The notes beneath the pieces are model-generated. The model saw only the letters and a program-made list of their open reading frames with translations. It ran no database searches and was not told the origin of the DNA. Of a stretch of DNA of 7,465 nucleotides, positions 1-6,049 are shown piece by piece. The stretch spans positions 1-7,465 of the forward strand of contig DBLW01000019.1 in assembly GCA_002298075.1 (NCBI GenBank). Direction: 5' to 3'. Origin of the DNA: Bacteroidales bacterium UBA714. Lineage in GTDB: Bacteria > Bacteroidota > Bacteroidia > Bacteroidales > UBA932. The position numbers were made by a program, and so were the translations under genes. The stretch's first letter is position 1. Each line of letters begins with the position of its first letter.

Positions 1-291
1 CGCAAGACCGCGAACGTGATAGCGTCAGTTGTATATGACAAGCCGGTCATAGCCGTCGATACCCATGTCTTCCGTGTCGCAAGGCGGATAGGACTCTCAG
101 ACGGAACGACAGTAGAAAAAGTCGAGAAAGACCTGACGGAAGGATTCGCCCCGGAACTGAGACCCAAGGCGCACCATTGGCTGATACTTCACGGCAGATA
201 CGTATGCACGGCACGCAAGCCAAAATGCGGAGAATGCGGAATCAGGGAATGGTGCCGCGAATATCTTGAGAACAACACCACGCTCAGATAA
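1..291 (+). CDS. nth: Endonuclease III (DNA glycosylase/AP lyase), C-terminal 96 residues
   Basis: The frame is open from base 1, so the gene enters from the left and only its C-terminal part is present. Endonuclease III removes oxidised pyrimidines and cleaves the resulting abasic site in base-excision repair. The fragment starts inside the helix-hairpin-helix motif: RKTANV at residues 1-6 matches the end of the family's GVGRKTANV, so K2 is the catalytic lysine. D20 in AVDTHVFR is the catalytic aspartate. The HHWLILHGRYVC block follows. The four cysteines C69, C76, C79 and C85 have the C-x6-C-x2-C-x5-C spacing of the [4Fe-4S] cluster. The family is usually about 210 residues, so roughly the first half lies outside the window. 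The pseudouridine synthase gene begins 19 bases after the stop on the same strand and is probably co-transcribed. Confidence 0.95.
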   Translation, partial: RKTANVIASVVYDKPVIAVDTHVFRVARRIGLSDGTTVEKVEKDLTEGFAPELRPKAHHWLILHGRYVCTARKPKCGECGIREWCREYLENNTTLR

Positions 292-310
292 AGTTTTCCA
301 GCAAAGACAC

Positions 311-2074
311 ATGGACAACAGCCTGTTTCATATTTTCAGTGAAGACATAGCAAGGCGACATCCCGTAAGCGGAGCATTCACCGACCCTTTCAGATATGTC
401 CCCCACCCTCTTGTAATTCATGCCGCACAGGATGTTACAGGACACATCAACAGGCTCTGCGGCAATGAAGCGGTCGCGCTCGGATTTTCCGAAGGCAAGA
501 TGCTCGGTGTCCTTGTCGCCATTGACAGCAATGGCAGGACAGGCTATCTCGCAGGATTTTCCGGCAATGTCGGAGGCAAAAGCCTGATTGAAGGATTCGT
601 GCCGCCGATATACGATCTCCTCGCCCCATCATGCCAGTTCAGGCAGAGAGAGGAAGAGATTTCATCAATAAACCGACAAATCAGTGAACTTGAAAGTTCA
701 AAGCTTCTGTCTGAGATGCGCAGCGTCATTGCAGACATGCGAAGAGAGATGGACGAGGACATAAACAGAGCAAAGGCTTCCGCACGGCTTGCAAAGCTGG
801 AGCGTGACGCCATCAGGAGTGAAACTGCCGATGAGTCACGGCTTGAAGCGCTCATACGTGAAAGCCAGTTCGGAAAAGCCGAAATCAGACGTCTCAAATC
901 CATGTGGACAGAGAAAATCAATGATGCGGAACACTCACTTTCTTCAAGGCTTGATGAAATCGCGAGCCTCAAATCAAGACGCGCAGCAATGTCAGATGCC
1001 CTTCAGAAATGGATATTCTCCCAGTATTTAGTTCACAATGCAGCCGGAGAAGAGGCGTCAGTTGCAGAGATATTCGCACTGAAAGGCCTGGTCCCTCCGG
1101 GAGGAACAGGAGAATGCGCAGCCCCCAAGTTACTTGAATATGCATACAGGCATTCTCTCCGCCCCGTAGCAATGGGAGAATTCTGGCATGGAGCCTCACC
1201 TTGCACCGCGGTGCGCACACATGGGCATTTCTACCCGTCATGCACAAGCAAATGCGGTCCCCTGCTCGGTTTCATGCTGCGCGGTATAGCCGTCGGACAC
1301 ACGGCAAATGATGAGGAGACATGGGCCGGACATCCCGAAATAATATACGGGGACGGAAGCATCATAGTGGCAAGCAAACCTTCCGGGATGCCGTCTGTAC
1401 CCGGGCTGGACGGAAGAATCTCTCTGCAGGAATGGCTCATGACAAGGAGCGCGTCGGAAATATATTCCGTACACAGGCTGGACATGGACACGTCAGGAAT
1501 AATGGTATTCGCAAAGACCCACAAAGCCGCCTCATGCCTGATGGAGCAATTCAGCAGCCATACTGTAAAAAAGACATATACGGCAAGACTATCGGCCTCC
1601 GATCCTGCGGCACCACACGGGATGCAGTCCGGCAATATCGGCAATTGTACCGGCATTGGGCACACGGTAACCTCTGCAACGCTCCGCACAGGAGACAAAG
1701 GCAGCATTAGCATTCCGCTGTCACCGGACTATGATGAGCGCCCGAGACAGAAGGCCGACCTGAAAAGCGGAAAAGAAAGCGTGACCGAATATGAAGTGAC
1801 GAAAATATGCCCGAGCGGAAGGGCCGAAGTCATTTTCCGCCCGGTAACAGGACGCACGCACCAGTTGCGCCTCCATTCGGCACATGTTCTCGGACTGGGA
1901 CGTCCGATAGAAGGAGACATGCTTTACGGAAGCAGCTCCATATTCCGCAGTCCTACATCAGCAAGGCTGTGCCTGCATGCCCTTGGGATAGAATTCCGTC
2001 ACCCGGACAGCGGGAAGCATATGCATTTCACATCTGCCTTGAACTCATATCCAGAAGAGGAGTCTGCTTATTGA
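311..2074 (+). CDS. RluA-family pseudouridine synthase with long coiled-coil N-terminal extension (587 aa)
   Basis: This enzyme isomerises uridine to pseudouridine in RNA; the target (rRNA or tRNA) cannot be told from sequence. Residues 1-110 form a globular N-terminal part. Residues about 112-234 are rich in Glu, Arg, Lys and Leu and look like a coiled coil. A conserved-looking linker follows (GECAAPKLL near 267-275, FWHGASP near 291-297) with cysteines at 269, 298, 311 and 315. The catalytic domain runs from about 342. It has HRLDMDTSG at 388-396 with catalytic D391, and GRTHQLRLH at 514-522. Single-domain RluA proteins are about 220-330 residues, so this is the long form seen in Bacteroidota and some Gammaproteobacteria (from memory). 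The frame stays open upstream to a TTG at 266 inside nth, but the ATG at 311 avoids that overlap and is preferred. The gene converges on the transporter gene with only 7 bases between stops. No S4 domain was noticed. Confidence 0.92.
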   Translation: MDNSLFHIFSEDIARRHPVSGAFTDPFRYVPHPLVIHAAQDVTGHINRLCGNEAVALGFSEGKMLGVLVAIDSNGRTGYLAGFSGNVGGKSLIEGFVPPIYDLLAPSCQFRQREEEISSINRQISELESSKLLSEMRSVIADMRREMDEDINRAKASARLAKLERDAIRSETADESRLEALIRESQFGKAEIRRLKSMWTEKINDAEHSLSSRLDEIASLKSRRAAMSDALQKWIFSQYLVHNAAGEEASVAEIFALKGLVPPGGTGECAAPKLLEYAYRHSLRPVAMGEFWHGASPCTAVRTHGHFYPSCTSKCGPLLGFMLRGIAVGHTANDEETWAGHPEIIYGDGSIIVASKPSGMPSVPGLDGRISLQEWLMTRSASEIYSVHRLDMDTSGIMVFAKTHKAASCLMEQFSSHTVKKTYTARLSASDPAAPHGMQSGNIGNCTGIGHTVTSATLRTGDKGSISIPLSPDYDERPRQKADLKSGKESVTEYEVTKICPSGRAEVIFRPVTGRTHQLRLHSAHVLGLGRPIEGDMLYGSSSIFRSPTSARLCLHALGIEFRHPDSGKHMHFTSALNSYPEEESAY

Positions 2075-2081
2075 AGAGAAT

Positions 2082-2681
2082 TCAGTTTGCCGAAGACGAG
2101 CCGGCAATCAGACGGTAAAGATTGCATCCGATGAAATTCCCCAGGACTATGCATGCATATACCCCAAGGATTTCAAGAGCATGTTCTTTCATGAAGCCAA
2201 GCGGAACGCACAGGTAGTAGAAAGCATCAGCCACACAGTGGGTGAAGCCGCATATGATGAACATCGGCACACCGAAAAGCAGTGGCAGATAATTCTTTTC
2301 CCTGGCAAACGTAACTGCCGTGGTCATTATGAAGCCGCATCCTATTCCGAGAAGACCGCAACGCAGCGCTCCCGTGGAAAGACGCAGTTCAAGAATCTTC
2401 TGAGCCGACTCCTGAAGCCCAAGCGGGGACATCCTTGAAAGAAGGGCCACAAGAAGACAGCCTATGATGTTGCCCCCCAATATGAGAAGCAGCTGCCCAA
2501 GTTCGTTTTTCTTTATGAAACCGGCTGTTCCTGTGTAAAGTTTGAGCCTGTATCCGACTACGGTCAGAAGTCCGAATGAGAAAAGGACGGCCCCGGCAAG
2601 CCCTCCGATGGCAAGGTATCCGAAGCCTGCTATTCCAATTGCAATGCCGGCAAGGACTGATGAGCGTAAGAGTGTGTTCAT
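2082..2681 (-). CDS. Formate/nitrite transporter (FNT) family protein, short form (199 aa)
   Basis: This is an integral inner-membrane protein of the FNT (FocA/NirC) family, which moves small monovalent anions such as formate, nitrite or hydrosulfide through a pentamer. Six hydrophobic segments are visible at about 8-24, 26-44, 63-82, 105-125, 132-150 and 173-192. The loop motif KLYTG at 47-51 matches the family's (E)LFTG/S segment. CGFTHCVAD at 144-152 matches the GFEHxxAN segment, placing H148 at the conserved pore histidine. FocA-type proteins are about 250-290 residues, so this one is trimmed at both ends and in the loops but keeps all six helices. The substrate is not predictable. The ATG is 20 bases downstream of a TATATTTG promoter element inside a repeat unit. 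The stop lies 7 bases from the stop of the convergent pseudouridine synthase gene. Confidence 0.8.
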   Translation of the reverse strand: MNTLLRSSVLAGIAIGIAGFGYLAIGGLAGAVLFSFGLLTVVGYRLKLYTGTAGFIKKNELGQLLLILGGNIIGCLLVALLSRMSPLGLQESAQKILELRLSTGALRCGLLGIGCGFIMTTAVTFAREKNYLPLLFGVPMFIICGFTHCVADAFYYLCVPLGFMKEHALEILGVYACIVLGNFIGCNLYRLIAGSSSAN

Positions 2682-2701
2682 TGGTTCTTGTTTTGTGGGC
2701 G

Positions 2702-2733
2702 CAAATATAGCAAAAGTTGAGCGCAGAGGGAAA
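2702..2733 (-). promoter_or_regulatory. Putative promoter of the FNT gene in repeat unit 1
   Basis: On the minus strand, TATATTTG (2709 to 2702) matches the Bacteroidota -7 consensus TAnnTTTG and ends 20 bases before the FNT start codon. The matching -33 position (2733 to 2730), 20 bases upstream, reads TTTC instead of TTTG, so this copy has a degenerate -33. The intact promoter in unit 2 may be stronger. Confidence 0.55.
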
Positions 2734-2780
2734 ATTTATTTTCACTATGCCGAAACCAAGCGTATATATGAGCGTCAGCT

Positions 2781-2812
2781 CAAATATAGCAAAAGTCGAG
2801 AGCAGAAGCAAA
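2781..2812 (-). promoter_or_regulatory. Complete Bacteroidota-type promoter in repeat unit 2, reading toward the FNT gene
   Basis: On the minus strand TTTG (2812 to 2809), a 20-base spacer and TATATTTG (2788 to 2781) form a full match to the -33/-7 consensus. Transcription from here would pass through repeat unit 1 and reach the transporter start about 100 bases downstream. The GAGC-TGAC-GCTC hairpin lies directly after the -7 element, at or near the expected transcript 5' end. Confidence 0.6.
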
Positions 2813-2945
2813 GTTTACTTTGATTATGCCGAGACGCACGCGTATATATGAGCGTCAGCTCAAACCTTAGCAAAACCAGTTCACATACGGATGGATTATG
2901 CAAAGTGTTTGAAAAAGAAGAAGTCAAATATCTTGGCTGCATTAT

Positions 2946-2960
2946 CTCAGCTGTGCTGAG
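2946..2960. terminator. Short hairpin downstream of the ATPase gene, weak terminator candidate
   Basis: CTCAGC TGT GCTGAG is a perfect 6-bp stem with a 3-base loop, 33 bases past the ATPase stop. The T-rich run (TGTTTTAATTT) follows it on the plus strand, whereas the ATPase is read on the minus strand, so it fits an intrinsic terminator of that gene poorly. Confidence 0.3.
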
Positions 2961-2992
2961 TGTTTTAATTTGTCCCGATACAGTTGATACAA

Positions 2993-4123
2993 TTACATTA
3001 AGAACTTCATCAATTCGCTTGGTGTGATGCATTCGAATTCTGCATCTGGATATGCGGCCGCAAATTGTGCAGGAACTCCAACACGTTTTCCTTCCTTTCT
3101 CTTTATTTCAAAGCCGGTCATCACTCCGTCCTCAATCTCAATCAGGTCAACTTCTTTCTTTTGCTGTGTTCTCCAAAAGTAGTGCTGCACAAATGTTCTT
3201 CCGGCATATTCATTTTTTTTGCGTCGTTCAGCAATTACAAAGTTTTCCCACATATGACCGAGTTCTTCAGGGGATCTGAGGGATACCGGTGCCATATTGC
3301 CTATTACCGCGTTGCGGATTCCCATATCCCAAAAATAGAGTTTGCGTGCAAACTTCAGTTCGTTTCGTTGATTCTTGGCATATGATGGAAGAGTAAAAAT
3401 GATATAACTCTTTTCGAGTATCTCAATGTAGCGTTCTACAGTTTTTGCATCAATTCCGACGAGTCCCGATAGCTCAGTTGCAGATATGGTTGAACCAATC
3501 TGAAAGGCAATCGCCTGAACCAGTTTTACCAATTTATCTGGCTTGGCTATGTTATTTTCCTCCATGACATCTTTATAAAGGTAACTGTCTATGAGTTCTT
3601 TGAGAACTTCTTTCTCATCGCCAGGAGATATGACAACCTCGGGATAATAGCCATAAATCAGTCTATGATCAATCATTCTTGACTCTTCCAGAGCACTTGT
3701 TTCTTCCGCCATTTCTTTGAATGATAGCGGATATAGTTTGAATTCGCGTTTTCTGCCAGTCAAGGACTCATTGACCGCTTCTGCAAGTTTGAATGCCGAA
3801 CTGCCGGTAACGATGATTCTGACATCCTTGAATTTCTCAGCTACGATTTTGAGCATATTGCCGACATTCTCAATCTTCTGAGCCTCATCAACGAAAAGGA
3901 AGCTGTTGTTACCGATGAGGATTTTCATTTTTGCCTCATCTACATTTACAAACATTGTCTGAACATCAGTGCTATCGCCATTGATTTCAAGAATTTTTGC
4001 ATCCTTGGGAATTATTTCACCTGCAAGAGTCGATTTTCCAACCTGACGCGGTCCCATAATAGTTACTGCTTTTTTCTTAGCGAGGGCATTATTTATCCTA
4101 TCCTCTATGGCTCTTTTAATCAT
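2993..4123 (-). CDS. AAA-type ATP-binding protein with C-terminal DUF4143 (PD-(D/E)XK-like) domain, 376 aa
   Basis: An AAA_14/DUF4143 ATPase, a family of unknown physiological role that is often present in several copies in Bacteroidales genomes. Walker A is GPRQVGKS at 24-31 and Walker B is FLFVDEAQ at 75-82. TGSSAF at 107-112 is in the sensor-1 position, followed by the family's LTGRKREFKLYPLSF block at 121-135. A winged-helix-like segment (about 212-245) precedes the C-terminal part. There E293 (WENFV), D326 (EVDLIE) and E339-x-K341 (FEIKRK) resemble a PD-(D/E)XK nuclease core, a known trait of DUF4143; whether it cuts DNA is unknown. Length is normal and the frame intact. Base composition is AT-richer than its neighbours: 40% G+C in a hand-counted sample (3481-3540), against 48% at 841-900 and 60% at 6541-6600. 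It is flanked by same-orientation repeat copies, suggesting lateral arrival. The ATG lies 23 bases after a perfect promoter in the upstream repeat. Confidence 0.88.
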   Translation of the reverse strand: MIKRAIEDRINNALAKKKAVTIMGPRQVGKSTLAGEIIPKDAKILEINGDSTDVQTMFVNVDEAKMKILIGNNSFLFVDEAQKIENVGNMLKIVAEKFKDVRIIVTGSSAFKLAEAVNESLTGRKREFKLYPLSFKEMAEETSALEESRMIDHRLIYGYYPEVVISPGDEKEVLKELIDSYLYKDVMEENNIAKPDKLVKLVQAIAFQIGSTISATELSGLVGIDAKTVERYIEILEKSYIIFTLPSYAKNQRNELKFARKLYFWDMGIRNAVIGNMAPVSLRSPEELGHMWENFVIAERRKKNEYAGRTFVQHYFWRTQQKKEVDLIEIEDGVMTGFEIKRKEGKRVGVPAQFAAAYPDAEFECITPSELMKFLM

Positions 4124-4146
4124 AGTGCATTATTTTCTCTTCTGTG

Positions 4147-4178
4147 CAAATATACATAAAGCTGAGAGCAGAAGCAAA
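4147..4178 (-). promoter_or_regulatory. Promoter of the ATPase gene inside a repeat copy
   Basis: On the minus strand TTTG (4178 to 4175), a 20-base spacer and TATATTTG (4154 to 4147) match the Bacteroidota sigma factor consensus exactly. The -7 element ends 23 bases before the ATG at 4123, giving a short leader. The arrangement is the same as in repeat unit 2 at 2781-2812. Confidence 0.72.
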
Positions 4179-4240
4179 GTTTACTTTGATTCTGCCGAAG
4201 CGCATCAGTATATGTGCGCGAAGCGCAAATATATACAAAT
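4147..4240. repeat. Third copy of the 79-bp promoter repeat, upstream of the ATPase gene
   Basis: A 79-bp unit (4147-4225) followed by the start of another (4226-4240, CAAATATATACAAAT), in the same orientation as the copies at 2702-2875. A 28-base core at 4164-4191 is identical to 2798-2825. The 3' part has diverged, but its hairpin survives in altered form: TGCGC (4215-4219), loop GAA, GCGCA (4223-4227), replacing the TGAGC/GCTCA stem of the other copies. Confidence 0.88.
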
Positions 4241-4254
4241 TCCTTAAATCTTAA

Positions 4255-4301
4255 AAGATTTGCGGAGTTAACTCCCGAAAAATTATAAGATTTGCGGAGT
4301 T
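4255..4301. repeat. Pair of 15-bp direct repeats with embedded palindrome
   Basis: AAGATTTGCGGAGTT occurs at 4255-4269 and again at 4287-4301, 32 bases apart. The first copy runs into the perfect palindrome GGAGTTAACTCC (4264-4275). The function is not known; it may be the remains of another dispersed intergenic element. Confidence 0.7.
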
Positions 4302-4417
4302 TTGATATTTCTTCTGTTGCTCAACACAATAAATGATACATTCAAGTAAATTTCAAAACCAGGACTTTAGTCAGCCCGTCTCCACAATCATGATTGAAAC
4401 CACGCACAACAAAAGCA

Positions 4418-4468
4418 AATTCCATAAATACCATTGAGCCGGGCTGCCGGTATGATATTTATGGAATT
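4418..4468 (-). terminator. Long hairpin downstream of the SDR gene, candidate terminator
   Basis: AATTCCATAAATA (4418-4430) and TATTTATGGAATT (4456-4468) are perfect 13-base arms. Inside lie CAT/ATG and CCGG-GCTG-CCGG pairings. Read on the minus strand, the hairpin is followed by TGCTTTTGTTG, a weak T-rich tail. It sits 79 bases past the SDR stop and could end that transcript, but the AT-rich stem and weak tail make this uncertain. Confidence 0.45.
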
Positions 4469-4478
4469 GCTGGTGTTT

Positions 4479-4529
4479 ATTGGAACTGTCCGAACAGAAT
4501 CCAATGCCACTTATTCATGTAATGTGGCA
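4479..4529. other. Two adjacent inverted repeats after the SDR stop codon
   Basis: The first hairpin pairs ATTGGA (4479-4484) with TCCAAT (4500-4505), plus an inner CTGT/ACAG stem with loop CCGA. The second pairs TGCCAC (4505-4510) with GTGGCA (4524-4529) around an AT-rich loop and starts 18 bases beyond the SDR stop codon. Either may serve as a 3'-end structure for the SDR transcript. No T-run of normal terminator length follows. Confidence 0.4.
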
Positions 4530-4547
4530 GCCTTGGGTGCGACGGAA

Positions 4548-5300
4548 TCAGATTATGACTCCCCCGTCAACTGAAAGGACTGCGCCTGTGATGTATGAGG
4601 CGAGGTCGCTTGACAGGAACAGGAAAGCGTTTGCAATGTCTTCAGGCTCTCCCATTCTGCCGGCAGGGATTCTGCTTATCAGCGGCTGTATCATCTGGTC
4701 CGGCAATTTGGCCACCATGTCTGTGCGTATGATTCCTGGCGCTACCGCATTGACGCGTATCTTGTCTTTGGCGAGCTCTCTTGCAAGGGATTTCGTGAGC
4801 CCGTTCACGGCATATTTTGATGCCGGGTATCCGCATCCGGAAGCTTGTCCGTAAAGGCTCACAACTGAGCTTGTATTTACGATTACGCCGCCTCCGTCTT
4901 CTTTCATGATCCGTGCCGCTGCCTGGCTGCATACCATGACTGCCTTTATGTTTAGTTCGAGGATGTCGTCAAACTCTTTTTCTGTGTAGTCATATAATGC
5001 CGTACTTTGTGAGATGCCGGCATTGTTGGCAAGAATGTCTATTTTTCCGAATTTGTCCTTCACTTCGGCAAATGCCCGGGCTACAGACTGAGGGTCTGTC
5101 AGGTCCGGCCATATGGCCATTGCACTTGCATCCGGAAATTCTTCTTTGATGCGTTCAAGCGCAGCTTCCGCAGTCTGCTGCCTGGAGCCGCAAAGAGCCA
5201 CAGAGGCTCCTGCTTCCAGATATTTTTTCACAATCGCGTAGCCGATGCCACGCGTGCCGCCTGTGACAACGGCAATTTTACCTTTTAAGAGATCTTTCAT
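4548..5300 (-). CDS. SDR-family NAD(P)-dependent oxidoreductase, FabG-like (250 aa)
   Basis: A classical short-chain dehydrogenase/reductase of normal length (about 250 residues), cytosolic and usually tetrameric. The nucleotide-binding motif TGGTRGIG is at 13-20 and NNAG at 92-95. The catalytic tetrad is N117, S145, Y158 and K162 (YPASK at 158-162). The VAPGIIRTDM block at 187-195 and C-terminal SVDGGVII are typical of 3-oxoacyl-ACP reductase-like members. R40 after the second strand (CGSR) would favour NADPH (inference). The substrate cannot be fixed: ketoacyl-ACP, sugar or other carbonyl compounds are all possible. The gene does not sit among fatty-acid genes, so it is not called fabG. It lies 98 bases downstream of the HD-domain gene on the same strand, with its own promoter-like signal in the gap, so it may be transcribed alone or with that gene. 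Confidence 0.92.
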   Translation of the reverse strand: MKDLLKGKIAVVTGGTRGIGYAIVKKYLEAGASVALCGSRQQTAEAALERIKEEFPDASAMAIWPDLTDPQSVARAFAEVKDKFGKIDILANNAGISQSTALYDYTEKEFDDILELNIKAVMVCSQAAARIMKEDGGGVIVNTSSVVSLYGQASGCGYPASKYAVNGLTKSLARELAKDKIRVNAVAPGIIRTDMVAKLPDQMIQPLISRIPAGRMGEPEDIANAFLFLSSDLASYITGAVLSVDGGVII

Positions 5301-5317
5301 TTTGTCAAAATTTTCAC

Positions 5318-5333
5318 GTCCTGCCTTGAGGAC
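5318..5333 (-). promoter_or_regulatory. Small hairpin at the expected 5' end of the SDR transcript
   Basis: GTCCT (5318-5322) and AGGAC (5329-5333) form a 5-bp stem with a 6-base loop. It lies 9 bases below the -7-like element, at about the expected transcription start, so it could be an operator half-site pair or an RNA hairpin. A stem this short may arise by chance. Confidence 0.25.
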
Positions 5334-5341
5334 ATTTTTGT

Positions 5342-5373
5342 GGAAAATATTTCACTGCCTAAATGATGCCAAA
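5342..5373 (-). promoter_or_regulatory. Putative promoter of the SDR gene
   Basis: On the minus strand TTTG (5373 to 5370), a 20-base spacer and TATTTTCC (5349 to 5342) resemble the Bacteroidota -33/-7 pair; the last two bases of the -7 differ from TAnnTTTG. It ends 41 bases before the ATG at 5300. Confidence 0.45.
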
Positions 5374-5398
5374 ACTATTCCTTTGACGGCTATGAACA

Positions 5399-6031
5399 TT
5401 ATTCTTTCAAATGCCCCTTTGCAATCTGCTTTGAGATGAATTCTGATTTGGCGTATTCCCAAAGAATTTCGGAACCTTCCGCTGTCCTGGAGTTTCTTCC
5501 GAGCACTTCTGCAAGTGTACGCCCGTCTTCCTGCCATGATTTGCCGTCAGTGGCGGCCTGCAGCATCATCGGCTGGAAATTGTCCATGGTATGGGCGAAT
5601 TTTGCCTCTGGAGTCTTCCATGCCTCAAATTCTTCCCAAAGGCCTCTCATCTTCACCGCCATTTTGTCAGGCAGCATGCTGAAAAGCCGATCCGCTGCAG
5701 CACTCTCGCGTGCCTTCTGTGTCAGTTTCCCCTCTTCGTCGTATGCGAAAGTATCTCCCGCGTATATCTCAACGAGGTCGTGTGTCAGCACCATGCTGAC
5801 TACTTTCAGCAAATCTATTTTTTCGTTCGCATAGTCTGACAGAAGAATTGCCATGACCGCAAGATGCCAGGCATGTTCGGCATCGTTTTCAAGCCTCATT
5901 CCGTCAGTAAGATATGTATGCCTCCGTATGAATTTCTGTTTGTCAATCTCAGTGCAGAACTCTATTATTCGTGCCAGCTCGGCGTGCCCGTCTGATGCCA
6001 TGGCGGCATTTCCCTTTCCATTTTTCTCCAT
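5399..6031 (-). CDS. HD-domain phosphohydrolase, YfbR/HDDC2-like (210 aa)
   Basis: A metal-dependent HD-superfamily hydrolase resembling the HD_3/5'-deoxynucleotidase group (YfbR, HDDC2), which removes phosphate from deoxynucleoside monophosphates; the exact substrate here is inferred only at family level. Visible metal-site residues are H53 in NDAEHAWHLA, the HD pair H84-D85 in LTHDLVEIYAGD, and D150 in HTMDNFQPMML. R46 just before may help bind phosphate, as in YfbR. The frame is open upstream to 6256, but that extension would run through the promoter element at 6050-6057 and has no family resemblance. The ATG at 6031, 18 bases after that element, is therefore chosen; an ATG at 6001 is a further possibility. 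The SDR gene follows after 98 bases. trmO is divergent, with 247 bases between the two starts. Confidence 0.85.
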   Translation of the reverse strand: MEKNGKGNAAMASDGHAELARIIEFCTEIDKQKFIRRHTYLTDGMRLENDAEHAWHLAVMAILLSDYANEKIDLLKVVSMVLTHDLVEIYAGDTFAYDEEGKLTQKARESAAADRLFSMLPDKMAVKMRGLWEEFEAWKTPEAKFAHTMDNFQPMMLQAATDGKSWQEDGRTLAEVLGRNSRTAEGSEILWEYAKSEFISKQIAKGHLKE

Positions 6032-6049
6032 GTCATTTTCAATTTTATG

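Larger units (their letters stand above)
2702..2875. repeat. Tandem 79/80-bp promoter-bearing repeat, two full units plus a partial third
   Basis: Unit 1 starts at 2702, unit 2 at 2781 and a partial third at 2861. Each begins CAAATATAGCAAAAG or a variant (CAAACCTTAGCAAAA in the third) and each full unit ends GTATATATGAGCGTCAGCT. Units 1 and 2 are clearly homologous but have point differences and a one-base length difference. Each unit has a small inverted repeat in the middle (CAAAG TTTA CTTTG in unit 2). Across each junction is a larger hairpin: TATATATGAGC (2763-2773), loop GTCA, GCTCAAATATA (2778-2788), with one mismatch. A third copy lies at 4147-4240 and an inverted fragment at 7011-7039, so this is a dispersed family. 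With 2876-2992, which holds only one small hairpin, it fills the 311-bp gap between the transporter and ATPase genes. Weak frames through it are not convincing genes. Confidence 0.9.
4124..4547. other. 424-bp intergenic region with repeats and hairpins, no gene seen
   Basis: No convincing coding frame is present. In order it holds the ATPase leader and promoter repeat (4147-4240), a 15-bp direct repeat (4255-4301), a 12-bp perfect palindrome CAATCATGATTG (4385-4396), and three adjacent inverted repeats (4418-4529) reaching to within 18 bases of the SDR stop codon. The part around 4200-4417 is AT-rich compared with the flanking conserved genes. Confidence 0.7.

Noticed and set aside
266..310. 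TTG start of the pseudouridine synthase inside nth
   Set aside because: It would overlap nth by 26 bases using a rare start codon; the in-frame ATG at 311 gives a simple 19-base gap.
544..1713. Long antisense frames inside the pseudouridine synthase gene (such as 544-972 and 1231-1713)
   Set aside because: They lie wholly inside a well-supported gene, have low-complexity Ser/Leu/Arg-rich translations and show no family motifs.
2702..2875. The tandem repeats as a CRISPR array
   Set aside because: The units are contiguous, with no unique spacers between short repeats; the 79-bp period is all repeat, and no cas genes are near.
2389..3032. Two minus-strand frames running through the repeat (2389-2811 and 2775-3032) as small genes
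   Set aside because: Both derive much of their length from the repeat itself, share the same repeat-encoded peptide, and overlap the FNT gene or the end of the ATPase gene. They are read-through of a repeat, not conserved proteins.
2993..4123. The ATPase as a transposase or transposition helper (IstB-like)
   Set aside because: The Walker motifs are in an AAA_14/DUF4143 context with a C-terminal PD-(D/E)XK-like region. No partner transposase or terminal inverted repeats are seen.
5436..5839. Plus-strand frames opposite the HD-domain gene
   Set aside because: They are antisense shadows of a gene with intact catalytic residues.
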